The position numbers and the translations under genes were made by a program. Under the pieces are notes generated by a model. That model saw only the letters and a list, made by a program, of their open reading frames with translations. It was not told where the DNA came from and searched no databases. Positions 1-9,767 of a stretch of 64,000 bases of DNA are shown here, one piece after another. This DNA comes from Saprospiraceae bacterium. GTDB lineage: Bacteria > Bacteroidota > Bacteroidia > Chitinophagales > Saprospiraceae. Location: the NCBI GenBank assembly GCA_020627705.1, contig JAHDGJ010000001.1:215861-279860 (forward strand). The letters are read 5' to 3'. Numbering within the stretch: position 1 is the stretch's first letter; every line of letters begins with the position of its first letter.

Positions 1-476
1 GATGTATTTAAGGGATCATTTAAAAAGGCAGTATTCGTTGATACAGAAGTTATAGGGTTTAGATTGTCTGTTTCGTTTTTCTTTAACTTTTCTACTTTAT
101 TTGATTCATCCGCATACTTAATAGAAATTGGATGCTCAACAAATTCTACAGAATCTGAGGTATACACATCTGGGCTACTTGCTGAAGATTTTAGTTCTTT
201 TGAAAACTGTACGTTTAATTCACTTTGCGTATCAGCCACCACTTTTTCTAGAAGCGAAGTTTCCTGGGCAACTTCAGGATTTGAAGTCGTACTAAAATAA
301 GTTACACCGCCAACAATCAATATAATTCCCAACAATGCCAATGCATAAAGCCAAAATGGCCTCCTTTTTTTAACCGGATGCAACTCCGACTCAATATTAT
401 CCCACAGGTTACTGGGGTAATCGCTGGAATAATTTTCCAGTTTAGATTTGAAAATATTGTCAAAGTCTTTGTTCAT
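1..476 (-). CDS. Probable anti-sigma factor-type membrane protein (partial, C-terminal part off the window)
   Basis: Reading leftwards from an ATG at 476, the frame stays open to base 1, giving about 158 residues. The N-terminal 36 residues are hydrophilic and acidic/basic mixed (starts MNKDFDNIFKSKLENY), followed by a KKRRPFW stop-transfer-like basic patch and one transmembrane helix at about residues 42-62 (LYALALLGIILIVGGVTYF). The remainder is a Ser/Thr/Glu-rich periplasmic-looking stretch. The ATG overlaps the TGA of the upstream ECF sigma gene (ATGA at 473-476), so the two are translationally coupled. A short cytoplasmic head, one membrane span and coupling to an ECF sigma factor are what anti-sigma factors of this phylum look like, but I see no zinc-binding anti-sigma motif, so the function is inferred from context. 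Confidence 0.75.
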   Translation of the reverse strand, partial: MNKDFDNIFKSKLENYSSDYPSNLWDNIESELHPVKKRRPFWLYALALLGIILIVGGVTYFSTTSNPEVAQETSLLEKVVADTQSELNVQFSKELKSSASSPDVYTSDSVEFVEHPISIKYADESNKVEKLKKNETDNLNPITSVSTNTAFLNDPLNT

Positions 477-1033
477 ACAGCAATTTTTTGACTGTCCAAT
501 ACTTTTTCTTGTAAGATCCTACGAGCTTTAACCAGTTGAGATCTTGAGGTACTTTCTCCAATTCCCAATTTCTCACCTATCTCTTTGTGACTAAATCCTT
601 CTATGACATACATATTAAAAACAATTCTATAGCCCTCTGGCAAACTCTCTATCATGCCCAATAATTCTTCTTCACCCAAATTCGATAAGACTGTAGACTC
701 AATAGACCCTTGATAGGTCTCATCGATTCCTATTTTTTCGTGGGTAAATGATTTTCTAGATACTTTTTTAAGCGCGGTATTGATCATGATTTTCCTAACC
801 CAACCTTCAAATGAGCCTTCAAATTGAAATTTTTCAAGATTTCGAAACATCTTGATGAAGCCTTCTTGCATTATATCTTGCGCTTCTAAATGATGACGAG
901 CATATCGGCGACATACTACCATCATTTTAGGAGCATGCAACTCAAAAAGATCCCTTTGACATTTTCTGTCTCCGGATATACAAGCTTTTATGAGCTCCTT
1001 TTCGTTCAATATATTCGACTTTAATGGGGACAC
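473..1033 (-). CDS. ECF-type RNA polymerase sigma-70 factor
   Basis: A 186-residue protein with the two-domain layout of extracytoplasmic-function sigma factors. Region 2 lies at about residues 25-95 (core-binding/-10 part, with DIMQEGFIKMF and the FEGWVRKIMINTALK segment) and region 4 at about 120-180, with a helix-turn-helix around GFSHKEIGEKLGIGEST followed by SQLVKARRIL. The frame begins at a GTG (1031-1033); no in-frame ATG lies upstream of region 2, so GTG is likely the true start. The downstream gene overlaps by four bases (ATGA) and encodes a single-span membrane protein, probably its regulator. The set of promoters it controls cannot be read from this window. Confidence 0.93.
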   Translation of the reverse strand: MSPLKSNILNEKELIKACISGDRKCQRDLFELHAPKMMVVCRRYARHHLEAQDIMQEGFIKMFRNLEKFQFEGSFEGWVRKIMINTALKKVSRKSFTHEKIGIDETYQGSIESTVLSNLGEEELLGMIESLPEGYRIVFNMYVIEGFSHKEIGEKLGIGESTSRSQLVKARRILQEKVLDSQKIAV

Positions 1034-1095
1034 TAGTCTAATTGGTTATCTATATGACCCGAAGTTATATCATAACGCTGCCTAAAAACTAAAAT

Positions 1096-1920
1096 TTATT
1101 CTTCCTCAATAATTGCCTCATCAACTATTTCATTACCATCTCCATCTCTATCAATAAAACCTGCCGCCTTTACTTGGTCTTTAACTTCTTCACCTTTAGA
1201 GGCTAGAACCTCTGTATTTTCATTGATGGTAATTTTTCCTTCTGAAAAAGCACCGTGATCTCCGTCGGCAAATTTCTCTGCCTTGGTAAAGAAATCATCC
1301 GTACCCTCGAGCATTGACCCACTAGCATCCAAATCATCCTCGGCAAATTCTCTCTTAGGCTTGGCATCCTGTTCGGCCTTAAATGCTTCCGCTTTTTCCA
1401 TCGTCTCGTTAAACTTCTCAGAAACATAAGTGGACGCTTCTTGGGCTTTGTCCAATAATTTGTCCTTGGCTTCCAAAACTTTTTCTCCCACGGTCTCAGA
1501 TAGATCGCCAAATTTATCTTTGGCATCACCCCCAACGTCAAGTACTTTTTCTCCAACATTTTCTGAAATTTCACCAAATTTTTCCGATAAATTAGATCCT
1601 ACTTCCATCACTTTTTCTCCGACAGTCTCGGAAAGATCACCAGCTTTTTGTGCTAGATCAGAGTTACTCACTTTATCATAAACATCAGAAAGACCGTCTT
1701 TTGATTTCTCAAAAACATCGGATCCTTTTTCTAAAATTGAATCACGCAAACCAGAAGTTCCGTCTTTTAATTTTTCGCCCATAGTAGATAATACGTCTCC
1801 TGCATTATCTACGAGTTCCGAACTTTTTTCTTTGGCAAAGTCTGCTGTTTTGTCTGCGGCTGACTTGGCAACTGATTTCTTTACAAAAAGAAGTTTTTTT
1901 ATCTCATTGAAAAATCCCAT
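1096..1920 (-). CDS. Amphipathic 11/22-residue-repeat protein (LEA/YtxH-like), unknown function
   Basis: A 274-residue, very hydrophilic Lys/Glu/Asp/Ser/Val-rich protein with no signal peptide or membrane span. Residues 5-170 are almost all 11-residue amphipathic helix repeats; the clearest part is three tandem 22-residue units at residues 95-116, 117-138 and 139-160, each beginning with (D/E)(L/I)SE(T/N)VGEKV. The C-terminus holds an acidic loop DRDGDGNEIVDE (258-269) resembling a calcium-binding EF-hand loop, although position 8 is Glu rather than hydrophobic. Such repeats are typical of LEA-like, apolipoprotein-like and YtxH-type proteins linked to desiccation or envelope stress; that role is only an analogy. 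It follows 62 bp upstream of the ECF sigma gene on the same strand, so co-regulation is possible. Confidence 0.75.
   Translation of the reverse strand: MGFFNEIKKLLFVKKSVAKSAADKTADFAKEKSSELVDNAGDVLSTMGEKLKDGTSGLRDSILEKGSDVFEKSKDGLSDVYDKVSNSDLAQKAGDLSETVGEKVMEVGSNLSEKFGEISENVGEKVLDVGGDAKDKFGDLSETVGEKVLEAKDKLLDKAQEASTYVSEKFNETMEKAEAFKAEQDAKPKREFAEDDLDASGSMLEGTDDFFTKAEKFADGDHGAFSEGKITINENTEVLASKGEEVKDQVKAAGFIDRDGDGNEIVDEAIIEEE
1441..1638 (-). repeat. Three tandem 66-bp coding repeats
   Basis: Three consecutive 66-bp units encode near-identical 22-residue helices inside the 1096-1920 gene. Units correspond to residues 95-116, 117-138 and 139-160; the core VGEKV is invariant and spacing is exactly 22 residues. 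Degenerate 11-residue units flank them. This looks like internal duplication of an amphipathic helix. Confidence 0.8.
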
Positions 1921-1970
1921 AGCTTATTTTTTGAAGTAATTTTAAACAACAATAAATGTAATCTTTAATT

Positions 1971-2915
1971 ATGTCAACTAATAGTATTTATGTGATGCTC
2001 CAACAAAAGTTGGAAGAGTTAAAAGCCATAGAAATAGTTGATAGGCATTTTAAAACAACTCAAACCACTCTAAAAGAAGCCTACAAAGAATCAAAAAGAT
2101 TACAAAAACAACTTGAAAAAGAAAACGCTGATATAGAAAAACTTGAGAAGATGTCTATTAAGAGACTGTTTCACAAGGTTTTAGGCGACAAAGAACAGCA
2201 GCTCGAAAAGGAACGTCAAGAGTTTTTAGAAATGACCTTAAAATTTAAAGAGCACATCAAATCAATAGAGCTTTTAGAATTCGAACTTAAGGTTTTAGAC
2301 AACAAGAGAGCTGGATTATCTGCAGTCCGAAAAGAAGTGACACAACTTAAAAAGAAAAGAGAAAAAGCATTAATTCAAGGCAAGTCAGCTAAAGGCAAAA
2401 AGTTGAAGGCCCTGGTGGAAGAAAGCGATCATTTAACGCTAGGCAAAAAAGAATATCTCGAAGCTCTGCATGTAGCACAAAAAATTATACAACACCTTTC
2501 ATTGGCCATTGCCAAACTTCGACAAGCCGGTAATTGGGGGACCTATAAGACGGTGAGCCGAGGAAGGGGAAGCAGTTATAATCAAAGATATGCGATCGAA
2601 CAAGCTAGAGGCATTATTATAAAAACGCAACACTTGATGCGGATTTTTAAAAAGGAATTGCAAGATATTAATGTGCATGATTTTGATACGCGAATAAGTG
2701 CCGATCAATTGAGTGGATTTACGAACATCTTTTTTGATAACCTGATTACGGATTGGATCATTCAAAAGAAAATCAGAAACACCCTTGCAGAGGTACGAAG
2801 TATCCATGATCGTATCCAGCGTTTTTCGGCCTACCTCAATACGGAGCATAAAAAAATGGAAAAAAGACTTGTATTAATCAACAAAGAAAGAGATCAATTA
2901 GTCAGCAGTAAGTAA
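1971..2915 (+). CDS. Coiled-coil cytoplasmic protein of unknown function
   Basis: A 314-residue, Lys/Glu/Leu-rich protein without signal peptide or membrane helix. Residues 10-190 and 285-314 have strong heptad-like spacing of Leu/Ile with charged flanks, suggesting two coiled coils separated by a more globular centre (about 195-285, beginning GNWGTYKTVSRGRG). A conserved-looking hinge (IKRLFHKVLGDKEQQLEKER, about 60-80) resembles a sequence I have seen in uncharacterised Bacteroidota proteins of this size. It is divergent from the repeat protein at 1920 and sits six bases before the aldo/keto reductase gene. I cannot assign a function. Confidence 0.75.
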   Translation: MSTNSIYVMLQQKLEELKAIEIVDRHFKTTQTTLKEAYKESKRLQKQLEKENADIEKLEKMSIKRLFHKVLGDKEQQLEKERQEFLEMTLKFKEHIKSIELLEFELKVLDNKRAGLSAVRKEVTQLKKKREKALIQGKSAKGKKLKALVEESDHLTLGKKEYLEALHVAQKIIQHLSLAIAKLRQAGNWGTYKTVSRGRGSSYNQRYAIEQARGIIIKTQHLMRIFKKELQDINVHDFDTRISADQLSGFTNIFFDNLITDWIIQKKIRNTLAEVRSIHDRIQRFSAYLNTEHKKMEKRLVLINKERDQLVSSK

Positions 2916-2921
2916 TAAAAA

Positions 2922-3959
2922 ATGAAGTATAACATTCTTGGTAGTACCGATCTGAAGGTGAGTAAAATATGTCTTGGCACTATGACATGGGGGAGACAAA
3001 ACACAGAACAAGAAGCTCACGAACAATTGGATTATGCTTTTTCTAGAGGAATTAATTTTATAGATACAGCAGAAATGTATGCTGTCCCTGCGAGTAAAGA
3101 AAGTCAAGGTTTGACCGAGAGATATATTGGTTCTTGGCTAACAAAAAACCAGCATTTAAGAAAAGATTTAATCTTAGCAACAAAGGTGACCGGTCCTTCG
3201 GGGATGAGCTATATCTCTGATTTGCCAATAGGATTCAGCAAAGAAAGAATAAAAGAAGCCATTGAAGGAAGTTTGCAACGCTTAAAAACCGATTATGTGG
3301 ATCTGTATCAACTGCATTGGCCAGAGCGTAAATCTAATATGTTTGGCCAAAGAGACTACAAACACTGGGATGGCTGGGAAGATAATTTCTTAGAAATCCT
3401 TCACACCCTTACTGAATTAAAAACGCAAGGTAAGATTAGGCATTATGGTTTGTCCAATGAAACTTCCTGGGGAGTGATGAAAACTGCTGCATATGCTGAT
3501 ACGCACAATCTAGAAAGATTTGTAAGCATTCAAAATTCGTATAGCTTGTTGAACAGGACATACGAATACAATTTATCTGAGGTTTCACAAAGAGAAAACA
3601 TACCGCTCTTGGCATATTCACCACTAGCCATGGGACTGTTAAGCGGTAAATATCTCAACAATGCCAACCCAAAAAATGCACGATTAACATTGTTCAATGA
3701 GTATCCCAGATTCAAAGCAGATCACGTCTCTAATATTGTGGAGAGGTATGCTCAAATTGCCAAGAAACATAGTATTTCATTAACTCAAATGTCTTTGTCA
3801 TTTGTAAATGATCGCCCCTTTGTTGGTGCGAACATTATCGGTGCGACTACAATGGATCAACTAAAAGAGAACATAGACTCCATAGATTTAACACTAAGTA
3901 ATGATGTTGTTGCCGAAATAAATAAATGCCATAATCATTATCCAAATCCAACGCCATAA
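2922..3959 (+). CDS. tas: NADP(H)-dependent aldo/keto reductase, Tas-like
   Basis: A 345-residue TIM-barrel oxidoreductase that closely follows E. coli Tas in length and sequence order. Visible family signatures are the N-terminal GTMTWG, the catalytic Asp/Tyr segment NFIDTAEMY (about residues 46-54), the catalytic Lys in LATKVTGPSG (about 86-95), LQRLKTDYVDLYQLHWP (about 118-134), GLSNETSWGVM, SIQNSYSLLNR and the C-terminal nucleotide-binding IIGATTMDQLKENI. It reduces aldehydes or ketones with NADPH in the cytosol; the physiological substrate of Tas proteins is not settled. The gene starts six bases after the coiled-coil gene and two bases before the following lipoprotein gene, so the three are probably one transcript. 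Confidence 0.93.
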   Translation: MKYNILGSTDLKVSKICLGTMTWGRQNTEQEAHEQLDYAFSRGINFIDTAEMYAVPASKESQGLTERYIGSWLTKNQHLRKDLILATKVTGPSGMSYISDLPIGFSKERIKEAIEGSLQRLKTDYVDLYQLHWPERKSNMFGQRDYKHWDGWEDNFLEILHTLTELKTQGKIRHYGLSNETSWGVMKTAAYADTHNLERFVSIQNSYSLLNRTYEYNLSEVSQRENIPLLAYSPLAMGLLSGKYLNNANPKNARLTLFNEYPRFKADHVSNIVERYAQIAKKHSISLTQMSLSFVNDRPFVGANIIGATTMDQLKENIDSIDLTLSNDVVAEINKCHNHYPNPTP

Positions 3960-3961
3960 AC

Positions 3962-5056
3962 ATGAAACAGCTTTATCTATTTCTAATAGTTTGTTTTACG
4001 GTTTCATGTTCGAGTCCAAAAAGTTTATACAAAAAAGGCAAATACAATCAGTCTTATAAGAAGGCTTTAAAAGCATTGAACAAAGGATCTAAAAAAAGAG
4101 AAGATCGCGATGTTTTAGAAAAGGCGTATCGAAAGTTAAACCAATTGGATTTAACTGAGATAGAACTTACACTTGCTTCAAACGAATTAGATCAATGGGA
4201 AAATGCATGGGAAATCTACAACGGTATAGAAATACGTTATTTCAATTCGAATAAATATTTAGCACATAGTAATGATGCTGATTTCGAAAAATACATGGCT
4301 CAAAAAGAAAATCTATCTCAAGATTTATATTCAGAATACAAACTCTTAGGAGAAGAAAAATATTACAGCTATGCAGAAAGCTACAATAAATACCTTCTTC
4401 AAGACGCGTATTACCTCCTTGACAAAGCCAGCTTCTATGCAGCAAGTGAAGACCTTGAATTAGAGAAAATGATTGATGTCTGTTTGGAAAATGGTGTAAT
4501 TACATATTCGATAAATCTTACTCATTTTGATATGCAATTTGATTGGCAGCTCAACAATGCCTTTCGAAACATTGAGCAGCAATCTTCCCTTTTTCAAAAA
4601 TTTGAATACAGAAGAGGAACGATAGGGGATTGCCACATCAACATTAATCTCCAGCCTTTGAGATTTAACGATTTTAATTCTTCCTTCGATCAAAATTATT
4701 CGGAGAGGATTCAAGAAGGTTTTGAAACAGTGACTGATACTTCCGGTGTCACCACACAAATCCCTTTATATATTAATGTCCAGGGTACCGTCCGCACGAA
4801 TAGAGTAACAAGGGATTGGGAATGGCAAGGAAACCTCAATGCTTCTTCAAATGCCAATGTGTGCCGTATATCTAACAACTACTTAAGAGCAACATTTAGA
4901 GAAACCATCGAGAGATACGAAACCTTTGGAGACCTCAGAGCAATTCCCGCGCAATATCAAAACAATTACAACAACTCAAGCTTTAATCGCGAATCAGAGG
5001 TCGCAGAAATATTAGCCAGTGATCTCAAGGATGATTTAATCCGGGCATTTAATTAA
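3962..5056 (+). CDS. Lipoprotein with TPR-like N-terminus, unknown function
   Basis: A 364-residue protein with a lipoprotein signal peptide (LFLIVCFTVSC, lipid-modified Cys near residue 16), so it is anchored in the envelope. Residues 20-100 are short Lys/Leu-rich helices (SLYKKGKYNQSYKKALKALN) resembling TPR-type repeats; residues 170-290 are richer in beta-forming residues. It begins two bases after the tas-like gene. I do not recognise a named family. Confidence 0.75.
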   Translation: MKQLYLFLIVCFTVSCSSPKSLYKKGKYNQSYKKALKALNKGSKKREDRDVLEKAYRKLNQLDLTEIELTLASNELDQWENAWEIYNGIEIRYFNSNKYLAHSNDADFEKYMAQKENLSQDLYSEYKLLGEEKYYSYAESYNKYLLQDAYYLLDKASFYAASEDLELEKMIDVCLENGVITYSINLTHFDMQFDWQLNNAFRNIEQQSSLFQKFEYRRGTIGDCHININLQPLRFNDFNSSFDQNYSERIQEGFETVTDTSGVTTQIPLYINVQGTVRTNRVTRDWEWQGNLNASSNANVCRISNNYLRATFRETIERYETFGDLRAIPAQYQNNYNNSSFNRESEVAEILASDLKDDLIRAFN

Positions 5057-5142
5057 TTCTTTTTTCAATTGGAACTTCTCTTAGTCAAATAAGGTTTTAA
5101 AAATTGAATTTTGTTGTTTTGCATCCCTAATTAATTCTAATT

Positions 5143-7529
<2,387 letters not shown>

Positions 7530-7545
7530 TCACAATTTAAGGCTG

Positions 7546-7553
7546 CAAATCTA
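7546..7553 (-). promoter_or_regulatory. Putative -7 promoter element (TAGATTTG) of the ABC-F gene
   Basis: The minus strand reads TAGATTTG, a full match to the Bacteroidota consensus TAnnTTTG, 19 bases before the ABC-F ATG. A strong -33 TTTG is not evident (ATTG lies upstream). Confidence 0.45.
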
Positions 7554-7568
7554 GCACATTAAGTGTTA

Positions 7569-9221
7569 TCAATCTTTGAATATTTGCCTGAAAATTATGT
7601 TAGAATTGGTGGTCACTTTTAAGAGATAAATACCAGATGCAAATCTACTGAGATCTAAACTTGAAGTTTGAATCTTCAAATCCAGAAGCTTCGTTCCGCG
7701 GGTATCAAATAGTTCTAGACGATCGTATGCTCCTTCAAGATTCAAACGGTCTTGACAAGGATTTGGGAAAGCCGTAAAATCTAGGTCTTGGTTTGCAAAG
7801 TTTACAGAAGAAAGTTTGTCTCTATCAAAATCAACAACGACAGGCAAATGATCACTAGCTGCCACAGTATCATCCATTTCTAGTTGATATTGATCCAAGA
7901 TTTGAGTGCTTATACTTGGCGTAAATAAATTGAAAGAATTTTTCACTTTCAACACAGAGCCAGAGTAAAAAACATAATCCAAACGCCCTGGAGCGAAGCT
8001 GCTAAATTCGTTGTACCAAGTAAAGTTAGCGGGTTCGCCAGTTGTTTTGGGATTTGCATCTTCCATAATTCCATTCCAATCAGGTCCTTCATTAATCCCA
8101 TCTATAAAGGATTGAGGTTGCGATGCAAAACCTACAAAATTCATATCACCAACAACAAGAATAGGGGAGTTATCTGCAATCGAAATATTGGCATTTCCTT
8201 GCTTTACATCTTCGATAAACAGCAATATTTTTTCAATTTCCTCTTCTCGCCCATCGTTGTTTTCGCAGCAAGGCAAGTGCGCATTTATAATTAGCCATTC
8301 ACGAGATCCATCTTCTACTTTAAATGCGCCATTACCGGTACCTCCGGCTGTGGCCACATCAGTAATTGGAAACTTGCTAACCAGAATTATATCAGGGAAT
8401 ATTTTTTGCGAATACAACTGATCGCTGGGCACATTTAATGCTGAAGCAACTTGCACTTCAGTCTCCGCCGCAGTATGATCATATATTTCTTGAAACGCGA
8501 TGATATCAGGTTGAGTCGCTCTTAACAGACGGTTAATTGCTTGTCTTGACCCGTTTTCAAAATAACCATCTTGCTCGACATTATAACTCATAATTCGGAT
8601 GTCCGAATCATCAACTTTCTCTAAACTAAAGTCTGAAACAAATGCTTCGTTTTCTAAGGCATATATAATCCCTCCATTTTCGGAAGGCAGTTGATCAAAA
8701 AAATTGTCTTTAAGTGCAACTCTAATGGTATCACCTAAAGCAAAGGTATTGCCACTAACAAAAGAAGTCCTTTGAATTTTCAACTCAAATCTGGACGAAC
8801 TTACTGTAGGCAAAGTAGCAATTTGAATGTCCTCATGATCCAAAAAATAAGACCAGCCATCAATATATGCTTTCTGAGTTCCTTGAACATAAAACTCATA
8901 ATCCAAATCGGCGCCAATTCCAGCCGTTTGAAGGCCCGTAGATGTATTGTTGTCGGTATCAATCAACAAACGCAAACCAGGGTAGTCCTGCAGAATAATT
9001 TCTTTGTCCAACTCAAAGGATACATAAAGGAATTTTTCATCACTGCTCAGCCATAAGTGCTCCAAATCAAGGCCTGAACTTGAACCATCACCAATTTGAT
9101 CCGCATAAACCAGTTTGTCTTGCCAATCATTAAAATCCTCATCGATTTGTATTATTTGAGCATTCAAATTCGTTGTTCCAAAAACCACAACAACAATCAA
9201 AAATTTTAATACTGCTTTCAT
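7569..9221 (-). CDS. Secreted endonuclease/exonuclease/phosphatase-fold protein with T9SS sorting domain
   Basis: A 550-residue exported protein. A signal peptide (1-21) precedes a beta-rich domain (about 25-205, starting DEDFNDWQDKLVYADQIGD) of the CBM9/DOMON kind. Residues 209-465 form an EEP domain: IMSYNVE, DIIAFQEI, INAHL, VVGDMNF, RLDYVF and the terminal SDHLPVVVDF supply the expected metal-binding and catalytic Asn, Glu, His and Asp residues. The last 70 residues (FTAFPNPCQDRLNLEG through GIYLLKV and IFRQIFKD) are a type A T9SS C-terminal sorting domain, so it is probably exported through type IX secretion to the surface or medium. Likely activities are extracellular DNase or phosphodiesterase; the substrate is unknown. 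A TAGTTTTG -7 element lies 23 bases upstream. Confidence 0.9.
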   Translation of the reverse strand: MKAVLKFLIVVVVFGTTNLNAQIIQIDEDFNDWQDKLVYADQIGDGSSSGLDLEHLWLSSDEKFLYVSFELDKEIILQDYPGLRLLIDTDNNTSTGLQTAGIGADLDYEFYVQGTQKAYIDGWSYFLDHEDIQIATLPTVSSSRFELKIQRTSFVSGNTFALGDTIRVALKDNFFDQLPSENGGIIYALENEAFVSDFSLEKVDDSDIRIMSYNVEQDGYFENGSRQAINRLLRATQPDIIAFQEIYDHTAAETEVQVASALNVPSDQLYSQKIFPDIILVSKFPITDVATAGGTGNGAFKVEDGSREWLIINAHLPCCENNDGREEEIEKILLFIEDVKQGNANISIADNSPILVVGDMNFVGFASQPQSFIDGINEGPDWNGIMEDANPKTTGEPANFTWYNEFSSFAPGRLDYVFYSGSVLKVKNSFNLFTPSISTQILDQYQLEMDDTVAASDHLPVVVDFDRDKLSSVNFANQDLDFTAFPNPCQDRLNLEGAYDRLELFDTRGTKLLDLKIQTSSLDLSRFASGIYLLKVTTNSNIIFRQIFKD

Positions 9222-9244
9222 CGCATTAGCTGACTTAGACGAAG

Positions 9245-9252
9245 CAAAACTA
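9245..9252 (-). promoter_or_regulatory. Putative -7 element (TAGTTTTG) of the secreted EEP gene
   Basis: The minus strand matches TAnnTTTG, 23 bases before the ATG at 9221, the same spacing as at pyrG. No convincing -33 TTTG is seen. Confidence 0.4.
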
Positions 9253-9466
9253 ATCCAATACTATGGTTTGAGCTTTACTTCTGGGAGACATTTTACTTAA
9301 CGATTCCTTGCTCTTAATGTTCATCAATTCATTTGTGTATGGCTGTACAGTCAATATTTCTGATTGTTTTTTAGAACATCGTAACATATAGGTTTATTTA
9401 CATGTGACCAAGCATGAATGAGTTATGTAAATTCAAACTAACTTTTTTCTATGGCCAAGAATTCAA

Positions 9467-9680
9467 TTACTCGAACAAACTGCTTAAAAAATCATCCATA
9501 ATGGCACGGCGAAAACCGCTTTTGGATTTAGATTTGATTCTACATGGGTATCAATAATTCAGATTCCATGAACCGAGCATCAAGGATAAGCCAACTCAAT
9601 CTTCCTTGGTGCTCATTTTTAAAGTCCAACATCAAATATTCCTCAATACCGTTGATGGCGCCAAAACGTACATCTTTTGC
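9467..9680 (-). pseudogene. Possible decayed gene remnant, two frames
   Basis: On the minus strand, 46 open codons after a TAG (9680 to a TAG at 9540-9542) read protein-like, including AKDVRFGAINGIEEYLMLDF and HQGRLSWLILDARF. A second open stretch in another frame follows at once and ends at TAA 9467-9469, with KSKSGFRRAIMDDFLSSLFE at its end. Together they look like the C-terminal part of a gene broken by a frameshift and lacking its 5' end. I do not recognise the family, and chance is not excluded. Confidence 0.3.
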
Positions 9681-9767
9681 CTATAATTAATATTATGTTA
9701 AGTAGGAATTTAGAGAATTACAGTATATATAGCTTCCCTCTTTATTCTAACAAAGCATTTAAAAAAT

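Larger units (their letters stand above)
9222..9767. other. 546-bp intergenic region with promoter and a decayed reading frame
   Basis: No intact gene is visible. The left end carries the promoter of the secreted EEP gene. The middle holds two adjacent minus-strand fragments with protein-like composition in different frames (9467-9680, listed separately). The right 90 bases are AT-rich and lead to the stop of the peptide ABC gene. No tRNA-like or terminator-like fold was noticed. Confidence 0.6.

Noticed and set aside
1203-1577. 124-codon open frame inside the repeat protein gene, same strand
   Set aside because: It is an out-of-frame shadow caused by the Lys/Glu-rich repeats; composition (Arg/Lys/Pro/Leu) is unlike a real protein.
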